A stretch of 64,000 nt of DNA from Actinopolyspora mortivallis DSM 44261 (GTDB taxonomy: Bacteria; Actinomycetota; Actinomycetes; Mycobacteriales; Pseudonocardiaceae): assembly GCF_000384035.1 (NCBI RefSeq), contig NZ_KB913024.1, positions 1,007,655 to 1,071,654 of the forward strand. The letters are read 5' to 3'. The notes under the pieces are model-generated. The model saw only the letters and a program-made list of their open reading frames with translations, was not told the origin of the DNA and ran no database searches. Both the position numbers and the translations under genes were made by a program. Positions 42,052 to 50,868 of the stretch are shown here, piece by piece (within the stretch, counting starts at the first letter, position 1; the number at the start of each line of letters is the position of its first letter).

Positions 42052-42123
42052 TGGGCGATACTGGGATCGAACCAGTGACCTCTTCGGTGTGAACGAAGCG
42101 CTCTCCCGCTGAGCTAATCGCCC
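42052..42123 (-). tRNA. tRNA-Val (anticodon CAC)
   Basis: 72 bases. Acceptor GGGCGAT/ATCGCCC, D-loop AGCTCAGCGGGAGAGC, anticodon arm CTTCG-TTCACAC-CGAAG giving anticodon CAC (reads GUG), T-arm CTGGTTCGATCCCAG, discriminator A. No encoded CCA. It shares D- and T-arms with the tRNA-Val(GAC) 2.1 kb away on the other strand. Confidence 0.97.
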
Positions 42124-42182
42124 TGTTCTTGTTCTGTTGGCCTCGCCCCGTCGGCGACATCGAAAAGCATACACGAGCTCTC

Positions 42183-42677
42183 TCAGGGGGTGAACAGGGG
42201 GGAGGCCAACCAGTGCCACTCCACCCCGAACAGCCTCCCGACCAGGTCAAAAGCCCCGACGAGCCAGAGTGTGGCGAGCACGGTCAGTCCGGTGGCTCCC
42301 ATGACCGAGAGCTTGACCAGCGGATGCTGTCGGGAGAGCCAGTGCGCCCACCGCTGGTAGTGATGCTTGGCGAAGGCGTTGACCCGGTGTGCCCAGGCGA
42401 ACTCGGTGGCCAGCAGGCCGAGTCCGGTGAAGACGCACAGCCAACCCGGGCCGGGGTAGGGGATCATCACGATGCCGAGCACGAGCACCATCCCGCCCAC
42501 CAGGCCGAGGGTCCCCCGGTAGAGGGTGTTCAGGGTGGGGCGGGCACGGATGCGTTCCCTGCGGGCGTGCAGTCGTTCCCGCAGTCGGTGCAGCCGATCA
42601 CGCAGGCCCGCAAGGGAACCCTGGGGCGGTTCGTGGTGCTGTCGGTCCCGCGGGCCGGGGCTTGTGGTCCTGCTCAG
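42183..42677 (-). CDS. TIGR02611-family membrane protein; start codon unresolved
   Basis: The recognisable part spans an Arg-rich amphipathic N-terminus (LRDRLHRLRERLHARRERIRARP) and hydrophobic helices with the family core GIVMIPYPGPGWLCVFTGLGLLATEFAWAHR, then a third helix and WLVGAFDLVG. The only in-frame ATG/GTG (42500, 42491) would delete the conserved N-terminal part of the domain. Upstream, the frame contains no ATG, GTG or TTG; a CTG at 42677 follows GGCAGGTG. A GTG in the next frame (42681-42683 region) begins a plausible MSSEQDHKPR peptide, so a frameshift in the sequence or a rare start is possible. Function unknown. Confidence 0.7.
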   Translation of the reverse strand: MSRTTSPGPRDRQHHEPPQGSLAGLRDRLHRLRERLHARRERIRARPTLNTLYRGTLGLVGGMVLVLGIVMIPYPGPGWLCVFTGLGLLATEFAWAHRVNAFAKHHYQRWAHWLSRQHPLVKLSVMGATGLTVLATLWLVGAFDLVGRLFGVEWHWLASPLFTP

Positions 42678-42762
42678 AAGACACCTGCCAGTGGACGGAT
42701 CTCTCGTGCTCGGCGCCCTCGGGTCGGTGGTGAGGGCTGTTGTCCTCAGTGTTCCAGCATAG

Positions 42763-43300
42763 AAGAGACCGTGTGGCCTGTAGACTGGTCAACGGCTCTC
42801 CCGGTGCGTCCGGTTCCGAGTGGGTGCGACGTACGGGAGAGGTCCCCGCCGGGCCGGCTATCTCACACTGTGACTCCGCTCTCTTCCGTGAGGGGCTCTC
42901 AGGCGTGAGAACGCGGTTTCGGAGTATTCGATATTAGCCCGTTTCGGTGAATGTTTGTGGTGTGCCTCTCCTGGTTGTCTTGCGTGAAACGGCTTGCTGC
43001 GCAACTATCGCTTATCCTGAAAGTGACGTCCCGTGAGGGCCGCGCGACAACGATCGTTTTCGAGGGTCGTGCCGGTCTCGTCGGGGTGTTGCCCACGGGT
43101 TCGTTCCATGTCGGTCCGGACGATCTGTGTTGGGGTGCATAGATCCGAAAGGAAGTATCGCGGTTGATATCGGAACCGGCGCGGTTGTCGATTGCGTGAT
43201 CGGTGTGCTCGGTGGTTTTCTTCGAGGTGTCGGCGGCGGCGCCGTGGCGACGAATCGGGAATCCACCCTGCCCGCGGGGATATCCGGTTACTCTGTGGAG
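42763..43300. other. long, relatively AT-rich region upstream of ssgB
   Basis: About 540 bases without a convincing gene. The stretch 42900-43060 is markedly less GC-rich than the genome average and could hold several promoters. A 65-residue frame (43127-43324) exists but opens with a doubtful TTG and shows no family features. A terminator-like hairpin follows at 43301, implying that something is transcribed rightward through this region: a small RNA, a leader, or read-through. Confidence 0.45.
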
Positions 43301-43328
43301 TTCACTGGTAGCCCAGTGAATTAATTTT
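43301..43328 (+). terminator. hairpin plus T-rich tail upstream of ssgB
   Basis: TTCACTGG at 43301-43308 and CCAGTGAA at 43313-43320 form a perfect eight-base-pair stem with a TAGC loop, followed by TTAATTTT. Rightward this has the form of a Rho-independent terminator; leftward there is no T-run. Confidence 0.6.
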
Positions 43329-43343
43329 CACCCTCATGGGTGA
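43328..43343. promoter_or_regulatory. BldM-type 16-base palindrome upstream of ssgB
   Basis: TCACCC-TCAT-GGGTGA is perfectly palindromic in both arms and matches the 16-base TCACCC-N4-GGGTGA element that, as I recall it, is bound by BldM homodimers in Streptomyces. It ends 101 bases before the ssgB ATG, a sensible place for an activator of a sporulation gene. Confidence 0.65.
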
Positions 43344-43444
43344 TCTGTTCAGGAGTGGCGAGCGAATGAACCCGGCCAACCGTCACAACTGTGTTGCTCG
43401 GTCGATGTCCCAGTGACCGAAGGGAACCTAGGAAGGCGAGGACG

Positions 43445-43870
43445 ATGCGCAACGATCATGTAACCCTTCGCTCGACGGCGGTGTTCGATCTGCTGGCTCC
43501 GCAGACGCCCGCCGTGCCCGTCCAGGTCGAGCTGCGTTACGACACCCGTGACCCCTACGCGGTGGTGGCCGCTTTCCGTACCGGCCGCGCCGGCTGGGTC
43601 GAGTGGGTGTTCGCGCGGGATCTGCTCGCCGACGGGTTGATCGCACACGCCGGCGAGGGGGATGTGGCCATCCGGCCCTCCGCCGACGATCCGGAAGTGG
43701 TGGTCATCGAGCTCAGCTCTCCCTCGGGACACGCGGTGTTCGAGGCCTCGGCCCAGGAGCTCGCGGACTTCCTCGACCGCACTTACGACGTGGTCGTTCC
43801 CGGCAACGAGAGTCTCTGGGTCAGCATCGACGAGGCGCTGACCAGGTTGCTCCCGCACGACCTCTCCTGA
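43445..43870 (+). CDS. ssgB: SsgA-like sporulation/cell-division protein, SsgB type
   Basis: 141 residues: STAVFDLLAPQTPAVPVQVELRYDTRDPYAVVAAFRTGRAGWVEWVFARDLLADGL and the closing DFLDRTYDVVVPGNESLWVSIDEALTRLL are the SALP family pattern, and the length matches SsgB, the member conserved in all sporulating actinomycetes. SsgB recruits FtsZ to future septation sites during sporulation-specific division. GAAGGCGAGGACG precedes the ATG at 43445. Upstream palindromes suggest developmental control. Its presence argues for a mycelial, spore-forming host. Confidence 0.93.
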   Translation: MRNDHVTLRSTAVFDLLAPQTPAVPVQVELRYDTRDPYAVVAAFRTGRAGWVEWVFARDLLADGLIAHAGEGDVAIRPSADDPEVVVIELSSPSGHAVFEASAQELADFLDRTYDVVVPGNESLWVSIDEALTRLLPHDLS

Positions 43871-44009
43871 TTCGCACCCCGAGGGGTCTTTCCCGCGGGG
43901 GCGTTCACCGAGAGGGCCCCCCGGTTTGATCGCGCTTCGTGGCGTGGTCTAGAGTCATGGTGCAACACGGCGGAGACGTCGAGCCGGAGTGAGCGGTCCC
44001 GTCGTGAAC

Positions 44010-44081
44010 GCGGATGTAGCGCAGCGGTAGCGCATCAGCTTGCCAAGCTGAGGGTCGCGGGTTCGAATCCCGTCATCCGCT
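44010..44081 (+). tRNA. tRNA-Gly (anticodon GCC)
   Basis: 72 bases. Acceptor GCGGATG/CATCCGC, D-arm GCGCAGCGGTAGCGC, anticodon arm with loop TTGCCAA giving GCC, T-arm CGGGTTCGAATCCCG, discriminator T. First of a three-tRNA cluster. Confidence 0.97.
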
Positions 44082-44124
44082 CTGGTGCTCACCACCCCAG
44101 CCGGTGGGGTGGGTGAGTGAGTTC

Positions 44125-44196
44125 GGCGGAGTGGCCGAGTGGCTTAGGCAAGGGCCTGCAAAGCCCTGTACGCGGGTTCGATTCCCGCCTCCGCCT
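44125..44196 (+). tRNA. tRNA-Cys (anticodon GCA)
   Basis: 72 bases. Acceptor GGCGGAG/CTCCGCC, D-loop with GGCTTAGGC, anticodon arm GGGCC-TGCAAA-GCCC giving GCA, T-arm CGGGTTCGATTCCCG, discriminator T. Second of the cluster, 43 bases after tRNA-Gly. Confidence 0.97.
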
Positions 44197-44197
44197 C

Positions 44198-44272
44198 GCG
44201 CGATTAGCTCAGCGGGAGAGCGCTACCTTGACACGGTAGAGGTCACTGGTTCGATCCCAGTATCGCGCACCA
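44198..44272 (+). tRNA. tRNA-Val (anticodon GAC) with encoded CCA
   Basis: Acceptor GCGCGAT/ATCGCGC, anticodon arm CTACC-TTGACAC-GGTAG giving GAC, T-arm CTGGTTCGATCCCAG, discriminator A at 44269 followed by encoded CCA. It starts one base after tRNA-Cys, so the two must be cut from one precursor. The Gly-Cys-Val order is common in actinobacteria. Confidence 0.97.
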
Positions 44273-44535
44273 CGGAGCCCGGGTACCGCCGGTGCGGCGG
44301 ACGGCTCCTTCCGCGCCGCGGAACACACCCCCGGCCGAGGCGAGGTATCCCGGCAGTGACTCCGCCCTGTGGGCGTGACGACTTTCTCCACCCCTTCCCA
44401 GCGACCACCGTCGTGTTCACCTGTGGTGCGTCCTGTCCGCGACACGCGGTCTCCCCCACCACGCCTCGGGGGAATCCGACGGCGTGTGCCCCAGGGAGAC
44501 GTGATCGGAAAGGCTCCGGGTGTCCCCGACACGAG

Positions 44536-44575
44536 AACGGCTCCGGTGGCCGACCACACGGCCACCGGAGCCGTT
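44536..44575. terminator. perfect 17-base-pair hairpin between tRNA cluster and proline dehydrogenase gene
   Basis: AACGGCTCCGGTGGCCG at 44536-44552 pairs base for base with 44559-44575 around a six-base loop (ACCACA). It lies in the 362-base gap between the rightward tRNA operon and the leftward proline dehydrogenase stop, so it can end either transcript. The AA/TT ends make it look like a GC-rich bidirectional terminator. Nothing else was seen in the gap. Confidence 0.75.
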
Positions 44576-44634
44576 CGGCCCACGGTGGGATTCCCTTCGG
44601 CGGGAGGAGGAGAAGGAATCCGCGGGTGGGGGTC

Positions 44635-45561
44635 TCAGCGGGCCAACAGCGAACGCAGGAAGAACCCGATGTTGGCCGGCCGCTCGGCCAGCCTGCGCAT
44701 GAAGTAGCCGTACCACTCCTCGCCGTAGGGCACGTAGACACGCAGCCGTTGTCCGGACTCGGCGATGCGCTGCTGCTCGGCGGGGCGGATGCCGTAGAGC
44801 ATCTGGAACTCGTAGCTGTCGTCGGTGCGTCCGGCCCGACCGGCGAGTTCGGAGGCGATGCGCAGCATCCTGGGGTCGTGCGTGGCCACCATGGGGTAGC
44901 CCTCCCCTTCCATCAGGACACGCAGGCAACGCACATAGGACCTGTCGACCTCCTGCTTGTCCTGGAAGGCGACCGAGGCGGGTTCGGAGTAGGCCCCCTT
45001 GCACAGTCGCACCCGGGAGCCCTCGGCGGCGAGGTCGCGGCAGTCCTGTTCGGTGCGGTGCAGGTAGGCCTGCAACACCGCACCCACCCACGGGAAGTCC
45101 ACGCGCAGGTCGGACAGCGTCCGCAGCGTCATGTCCGTGGTGGTGTGGTCCTCCATGTCCAGAGTGACCGTGGTTCCGGCCTCCGAGGCGGACTCGCAGA
45201 TCCGACGGGCGTTGTCCAACGCGATCTTCTCCCCGTCGGTGGGCAACTGCTGGCCCACCGCGGAGAGCTTCACCGACACCTCCGCCCGGTGCGCCAGCCC
45301 CGCCCGGCTCAGTTCGCCCAGCAGGCGCTGGTAGGCCCGCACCGTGTCGTCCGCCCGCTGCGCGTCGGTGGTGTCCTCCCCGAGATGGTCGAGCGTCACG
45401 TGCAGCCCTTTTTCGGCGAGCCGACCGGTCACCCCGATCGCGTCCGAGGTGTCGGCACCGGCGACGAAACGGTCCACCACGGGACGGGTCAGCGGATTGG
45501 CTTCCACCAGCCTGCGTACCGCACCGGAGCGGGCCGCGGCCAGCATAGTGGTGCGCAGCAT
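44635..45561 (-). CDS. putB: proline dehydrogenase (monofunctional)
   Basis: 308 residues, FAD-dependent PRODH barrel: oxidises proline to P5C, feeding electrons to the respiratory chain. Seen: VSVKLSAVGQQL, TLDMEDHTTTDMTLRTL, GAVLQAYLHRTEQDCRDLA, VRLCKGAYSEPASVAF and the substrate-binding YVPYGEEWYGYFMRRLAERPANIGFFLR end. AGGAGA lies just before the ATG. It is downstream of the P5C dehydrogenase gene by 221 bases on the same strand and probably shares its control by the divergent PucR-type regulator. Confidence 0.93.
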   Translation of the reverse strand: MLRTTMLAAARSGAVRRLVEANPLTRPVVDRFVAGADTSDAIGVTGRLAEKGLHVTLDHLGEDTTDAQRADDTVRAYQRLLGELSRAGLAHRAEVSVKLSAVGQQLPTDGEKIALDNARRICESASEAGTTVTLDMEDHTTTDMTLRTLSDLRVDFPWVGAVLQAYLHRTEQDCRDLAAEGSRVRLCKGAYSEPASVAFQDKQEVDRSYVRCLRVLMEGEGYPMVATHDPRMLRIASELAGRAGRTDDSYEFQMLYGIRPAEQQRIAESGQRLRVYVPYGEEWYGYFMRRLAERPANIGFFLRSLLAR

Positions 45562-45782
45562 CTTCTCTCCTGGAAACTGTTCTCGGAAGTGATTCGCGGA
45601 GGTGGTCGTCGGGCGGACCCTCCCGTGGGTGGGCCGTGTGACGGTCCCTTCCGGCCCCGTCCGCTCGGAACACGACTGTCCCGGGGCCGTTCCGGGCTCG
45701 TGGTAACGCCCTTCCGGGCGCCCACCGCCGATGCCCCGGAAGGGCCCGGAGGGATGGTGTCGCCCTCCGGGCCCCGTCTGAC

Positions 45783-47411
<1,629 letters not shown>

Positions 47412-47541
47412 AGCCGTACGCCTCCTCGCGCGACTGCTTGCTCGGATCGGTGGCCCGCCCGTGGCCGACCGGCTCGTCTGCTGTCGAGCATAGGAGTCAC
47501 CGGGCTCACCCCGCTTGTACACACGTCTATCGTTGACAGCG

Positions 47542-49260
47542 ATGGATTGGCCGATCGAACAAATCGCGAACGCGCCCGGACCCTCCACGGAGGGGACGGG
47601 CGGTTCGACGGAGCCCGACTCCGCTCGGGAGGGCTCACGGGGGGTGCCGCTGCGGCAGTTGTTGATCGCCGTGGGGGAACCACTCGTCGACGTGCTCGCC
47701 GCACCGGCCGGTTTCGACGTGGAGGTGGGCGACGTGGTCATCGTCGACCCCGAGGAGGACTCCGGTGCCGGGGCCGGTGACCTGGTGCTGATCATCGGTG
47801 CCCGGGGGCGTTCGGCCGTGCGACTGGTGCGCCGCGCGGCCCGGGCCTCGGCCTCGGCGGTGGCCGTGAAGGTGGACGCAGAGCAGGACGCGCGGGCACT
47901 GCGGGAGGCGGCGATCGACGAGGGGGTCGCCCTGCTCGGGGTGCGCCCGGGGGTGCGTTGGGAGCAGCTGGAGTCGTTCGCCCGTTCGGCGGTGGACAAC
48001 GCGCGTGTGGCCGGTGAGGGGGACGTCGGCGAGGCACTGGGGGACCTGTTCTCGCTGGCCCAGACGGTGGCCGCGATCACCGACGGCATCGTCAGCATCG
48101 AGGACACCGCGAACCGGGTGCTGGCCTACTCGCGCTCCGACGACGAGGTCGACGAGCTGCGCAGGCTGTCCATTCTCGGTCGCCGGGGCCCGGAGTCCTA
48201 CCTGGCGATGCTGCGGGAGTGGGGGGTGTACCGCCGCCTGCGGCACGGGGAGGAGGTCGTGCACGTCGAGGAGCGCCCGGAGCTGGGGATCCGTCGGAGG
48301 ATGGCCGTGGGCATCCACGCGGGAAGCCAGCCGCTGGGCACCATCTGGGTCCAGGAGGGTGCCCGTCCGCTGAGCGAACGCACCGAACGCGCTCTGGTGG
48401 GAGCGGCCAGGGTGGCGGCCCTGCACCTGATCCGTCAGCGGACCGAGACCACGATGGGACCCCGGTTCCGCGAGAACCTGCTGACGGGACTGCTGGAGAA
48501 CCGCATCGACGGGCAGTCGGCCGCGGCCAACATCGGGGCGGATCCGCACCGTCCCGTGGTGGTCGTGGTGCTGACCCTGCGTCCCCGCGAGCAGGCCGGA
48601 ATGTCCAACAGGTCCGAGATCGAGTTGGAACGTGCCGAGATGACCAGCCTGATCTCGGTGCACGCGGCGGCCTACCGGCGCAGCGCGTTGGTCACCACGA
48701 TCGGATCGCGGGTCTACGTGCTGCTTCCCGACCTTCCCGAACGGCAGGCGACCACGGCCGTGGCCACCCTGACCCAGGAGATCGTCACCGCCGCCCGCGG
48801 GCACCTCCGTTCCCGGGTCCAGGCGGGGATCGGCTCTGTGGTGCCGGGGCTGGAGGAGGTGGCGGTCTCGCGGAGCGAGGCCGACCGGATCCTGGACGCC
48901 CTGGGCCACGATCCCGGAACGGAGGTCGCCACGATCGCCGACGTCCGCTCCCGGGTGCTGCTCAGTGAGGTGTTGACCACCCTCGGGGACAACGAGCGGA
49001 TGCGCGATCCGCGCCTGGCCCTCCTACGGGCGCACGACAGGGACAACGGGACCGAGTTCACCCGTTCCCTGCTGTGCTACCTGGAGTCCTTCGGGGACGT
49101 GCGTGCGGCCAGCCTGACGTTGCACGTGCATCCGAACACCCTTCGGTACCGTGTGCGCAGAGCCGTGGAGATCAGCGGGGTGGACCTCGACGATCCCGCG
49201 GAACGGCTGAGTGTCCACCTACAGCTGCTGTTGGCCCGGCGCGAGAGCACCCGTCGTTGA
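47542..49260 (+). CDS. PucR-family transcriptional activator of proline catabolism
   Basis: 572 residues. N-terminal PucR-like sensory region (VPLRQLLIAVGEPLVDVLAAPAGFDVEVGDVVIVDPEED), a central GAF/GGDEF-like region, and the C-terminal PucR helix-turn-helix ESFGDVRAASLTLHVHPNTLRYRVRRAVEISGVDL. Divergent from pruA with a 130-base gap that includes TTGTACAC. In mycobacteria and Streptomyces homologues at this position (PruC/PruR type) activate the proline genes in response to proline. The assignment to this role rests on family and location. Confidence 0.9.
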   Translation: MDWPIEQIANAPGPSTEGTGGSTEPDSAREGSRGVPLRQLLIAVGEPLVDVLAAPAGFDVEVGDVVIVDPEEDSGAGAGDLVLIIGARGRSAVRLVRRAARASASAVAVKVDAEQDARALREAAIDEGVALLGVRPGVRWEQLESFARSAVDNARVAGEGDVGEALGDLFSLAQTVAAITDGIVSIEDTANRVLAYSRSDDEVDELRRLSILGRRGPESYLAMLREWGVYRRLRHGEEVVHVEERPELGIRRRMAVGIHAGSQPLGTIWVQEGARPLSERTERALVGAARVAALHLIRQRTETTMGPRFRENLLTGLLENRIDGQSAAANIGADPHRPVVVVVLTLRPREQAGMSNRSEIELERAEMTSLISVHAAAYRRSALVTTIGSRVYVLLPDLPERQATTAVATLTQEIVTAARGHLRSRVQAGIGSVVPGLEEVAVSRSEADRILDALGHDPGTEVATIADVRSRVLLSEVLTTLGDNERMRDPRLALLRAHDRDNGTEFTRSLLCYLESFGDVRAASLTLHVHPNTLRYRVRRAVEISGVDLDDPAERLSVHLQLLLARRESTRR

Positions 49261-49379
49261 CTTCGGTGGGGACGGCCACCGGGAGGTGCTCGGAAGGAGG
49301 CGACGGCGTCACGGGGTGCGCACGTGGTCGTTGGTGTGTGCGCCCGGTGTGTCCGAGCAGCCCCGTGTGAGGAGAAACG

Positions 49380-49829
49380 ATGCCGCCCTACCGCAGTGTC
49401 GTGGTCGGGACCGACGGGTCGCCGCCGTCGATGCGTGCCGTCGCCCGCGCCGCCGAAGTGGCCGGAGACTCCGCCGAACTGGTGATCGTGTGCGCGTATC
49501 ATCCGAACAGCGGACGTGACGTGGAACGTGCCCGGGACGAGATGGGGGAGGAAGCCTTCCAGGTGGTCGGTTCGGCCCCGGCCGAGGAGAGGTTGCGGAC
49601 GGCCACCGAGCACGCCCGTGCGGCCGGGGCACGCCTGGTAGATACCGTGGCGGTGCTGGGATCGCCGGTCGAGTCGTTGCTCGACGTGGCCGAGCGGCGC
49701 CCGGCCGAGCTGCTCGTGGTGGGAAGTCGCGGGCTGAACACGGTGAAGGGACGCATTTTGGGATCGGTTCCCTCGGAGATCTCACGACGTTCGGAGTGCG
49801 ATGTGCTCGTCGTTCGAACCACACGATGA
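49380..49829 (+). CDS. universal stress protein (UspA family)
   Basis: 149 residues, single UspA domain. SVVVGTDGSPPSMRAVARAAEVA forms the N-terminal strand-loop and LLVVGSRGLNTVKGRILGSVPSEISRRSECDVLVVR contains the G-S-x-G-L-x9-G-S-V-S-type ATP-binding pattern, so it probably binds ATP. GAGGAG precedes the ATG. Its last 29 bases overlap the start of the nucleotide cyclase gene, suggesting coupled production. Confidence 0.92.
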   Translation: MPPYRSVVVGTDGSPPSMRAVARAAEVAGDSAELVIVCAYHPNSGRDVERARDEMGEEAFQVVGSAPAEERLRTATEHARAAGARLVDTVAVLGSPVESLLDVAERRPAELLVVGSRGLNTVKGRILGSVPSEISRRSECDVLVVRTTR

Positions 49830-50787
49830 CTTCGTGGCTCCCGAGCACCCGGTGGAACGGTCCCTGCTCGGGGGAGAGCCCCGGTACCGCAAGAGCGAGG
49901 TGGCACGCCTGGCCGGGGTGGAGCTGTCCAGAGCGGAACGGCTCTGGCAGGCGATGGGGTTCGCCCACGTCTCCGACGAGTCCGTGGTGTTCACCGACCT
50001 CGACGTCACCGCGTTGCGCACCGTGGTTCAGCTCGTCTCGGCCGAGGTGATACCGCCCGAACTGGAAACCGCGGTGGCGCGTTCGCTGGCGCAGACGATG
50101 TCCCGGCTGGCCGAGTGGCAGATGGGGATCTTCCGCTCGGTGCTGGGGGAGAGCTTCTCCGACGACATGGCCACCACGGCCCGCTTCGCCGACGCGATCC
50201 TGCCCGTCATGGAGGACCTCCAGAACTACGTCTGGAGGAGACACCTGTCGGCGGTGGCGGTCCGCGAACTCAACGAGCGCGACACCCGCCCCGAGGAGCC
50301 CACCCTGGTGGTGGGGTTCGCCGACATCGTCGGCTACACCAGGCTCATCCGCGACTACAGCGAACTCGAACTCGCCGGGTTGATCGACGCCTTCGAGGAG
50401 CTGGTCACCGGGGTGATCGCCGAGAACCACGGCAGGATCGTCAAAACCGTCGGTGACGAGGTGCTGTTCGTCGCCGACACGGTGCGGGAGGCCGGTGAGA
50501 TAGCGCTCTCGCTCAACGAGCGGGTGGCCGCCGAGTCACTGTTGCCCCCACTGCGGATCGGACTGGCCAAGGGCAGGGTGCTGGCCAGGTTCGGGGACGT
50601 GTACGGCTCCACGGTCAACATAGCCAGCAGACTCACCACACTGGCCCGTCCGGCCTCGGTGCTGGTCGACCGCGAGTGCGCGCGGGAGATGCACGAACTC
50701 GCCGGGTTCGCGCTGACCGGACTCGGGCCGAACAAGGTTCCGGGTTTCCGCGGGCTGGAGGCCTGGGCACTGCGTCGTGCCCGCTGA
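49801..50787 (+). CDS. class III adenylate/guanylate cyclase with N-terminal regulatory domain
   Basis: 328 residues. An N-terminal helical domain (YRKSEVARLAGVELSRAERLWQAMGF and a following DVTALRTVVQL) matches the regulatory domain of mycobacterial Rv1264/Rv2212-type cyclases. Catalytic domain from about 165: VVGFADIVGYTRLIRD with first metal Asp, IVKTVGDEVLFVAD with the second Asp, GRVLARFGDVYGSTVNIASRL with the transition-state Asn/Arg region. Makes cAMP (or cGMP) in the cytosol. The ATG lies inside the usp gene with CGGAG just before it. The substrate-specifying Lys/Asp pair was not confirmed. Confidence 0.88.
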   Translation: MCSSFEPHDDFVAPEHPVERSLLGGEPRYRKSEVARLAGVELSRAERLWQAMGFAHVSDESVVFTDLDVTALRTVVQLVSAEVIPPELETAVARSLAQTMSRLAEWQMGIFRSVLGESFSDDMATTARFADAILPVMEDLQNYVWRRHLSAVAVRELNERDTRPEEPTLVVGFADIVGYTRLIRDYSELELAGLIDAFEELVTGVIAENHGRIVKTVGDEVLFVADTVREAGEIALSLNERVAAESLLPPLRIGLAKGRVLARFGDVYGSTVNIASRLTTLARPASVLVDRECAREMHELAGFALTGLGPNKVPGFRGLEAWALRRAR

Positions 50788-50868
50788 GCGGGTAGCGTCG
50801 CTCACAGTTCGCGCGGATCGGTCCGGACGGGATGCCGTCCCCGGGCCGGGGGCCTAAGGTCGGAGATC

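Noticed and set aside
43127-43324. 65-residue open frame upstream of ssgB
   Set aside because: Weak TTG start, no family features, ends in the terminator-like hairpin; kept only as part of the intergenic description.
42052-44272. tRNA-flanked integrated element between the two tRNA-Val genes
   Set aside because: The region holds only a housekeeping membrane protein and ssgB; no integrase and no direct repeat of a tRNA 3' end, and the shared D- and T-arms are explained by isoacceptor similarity.
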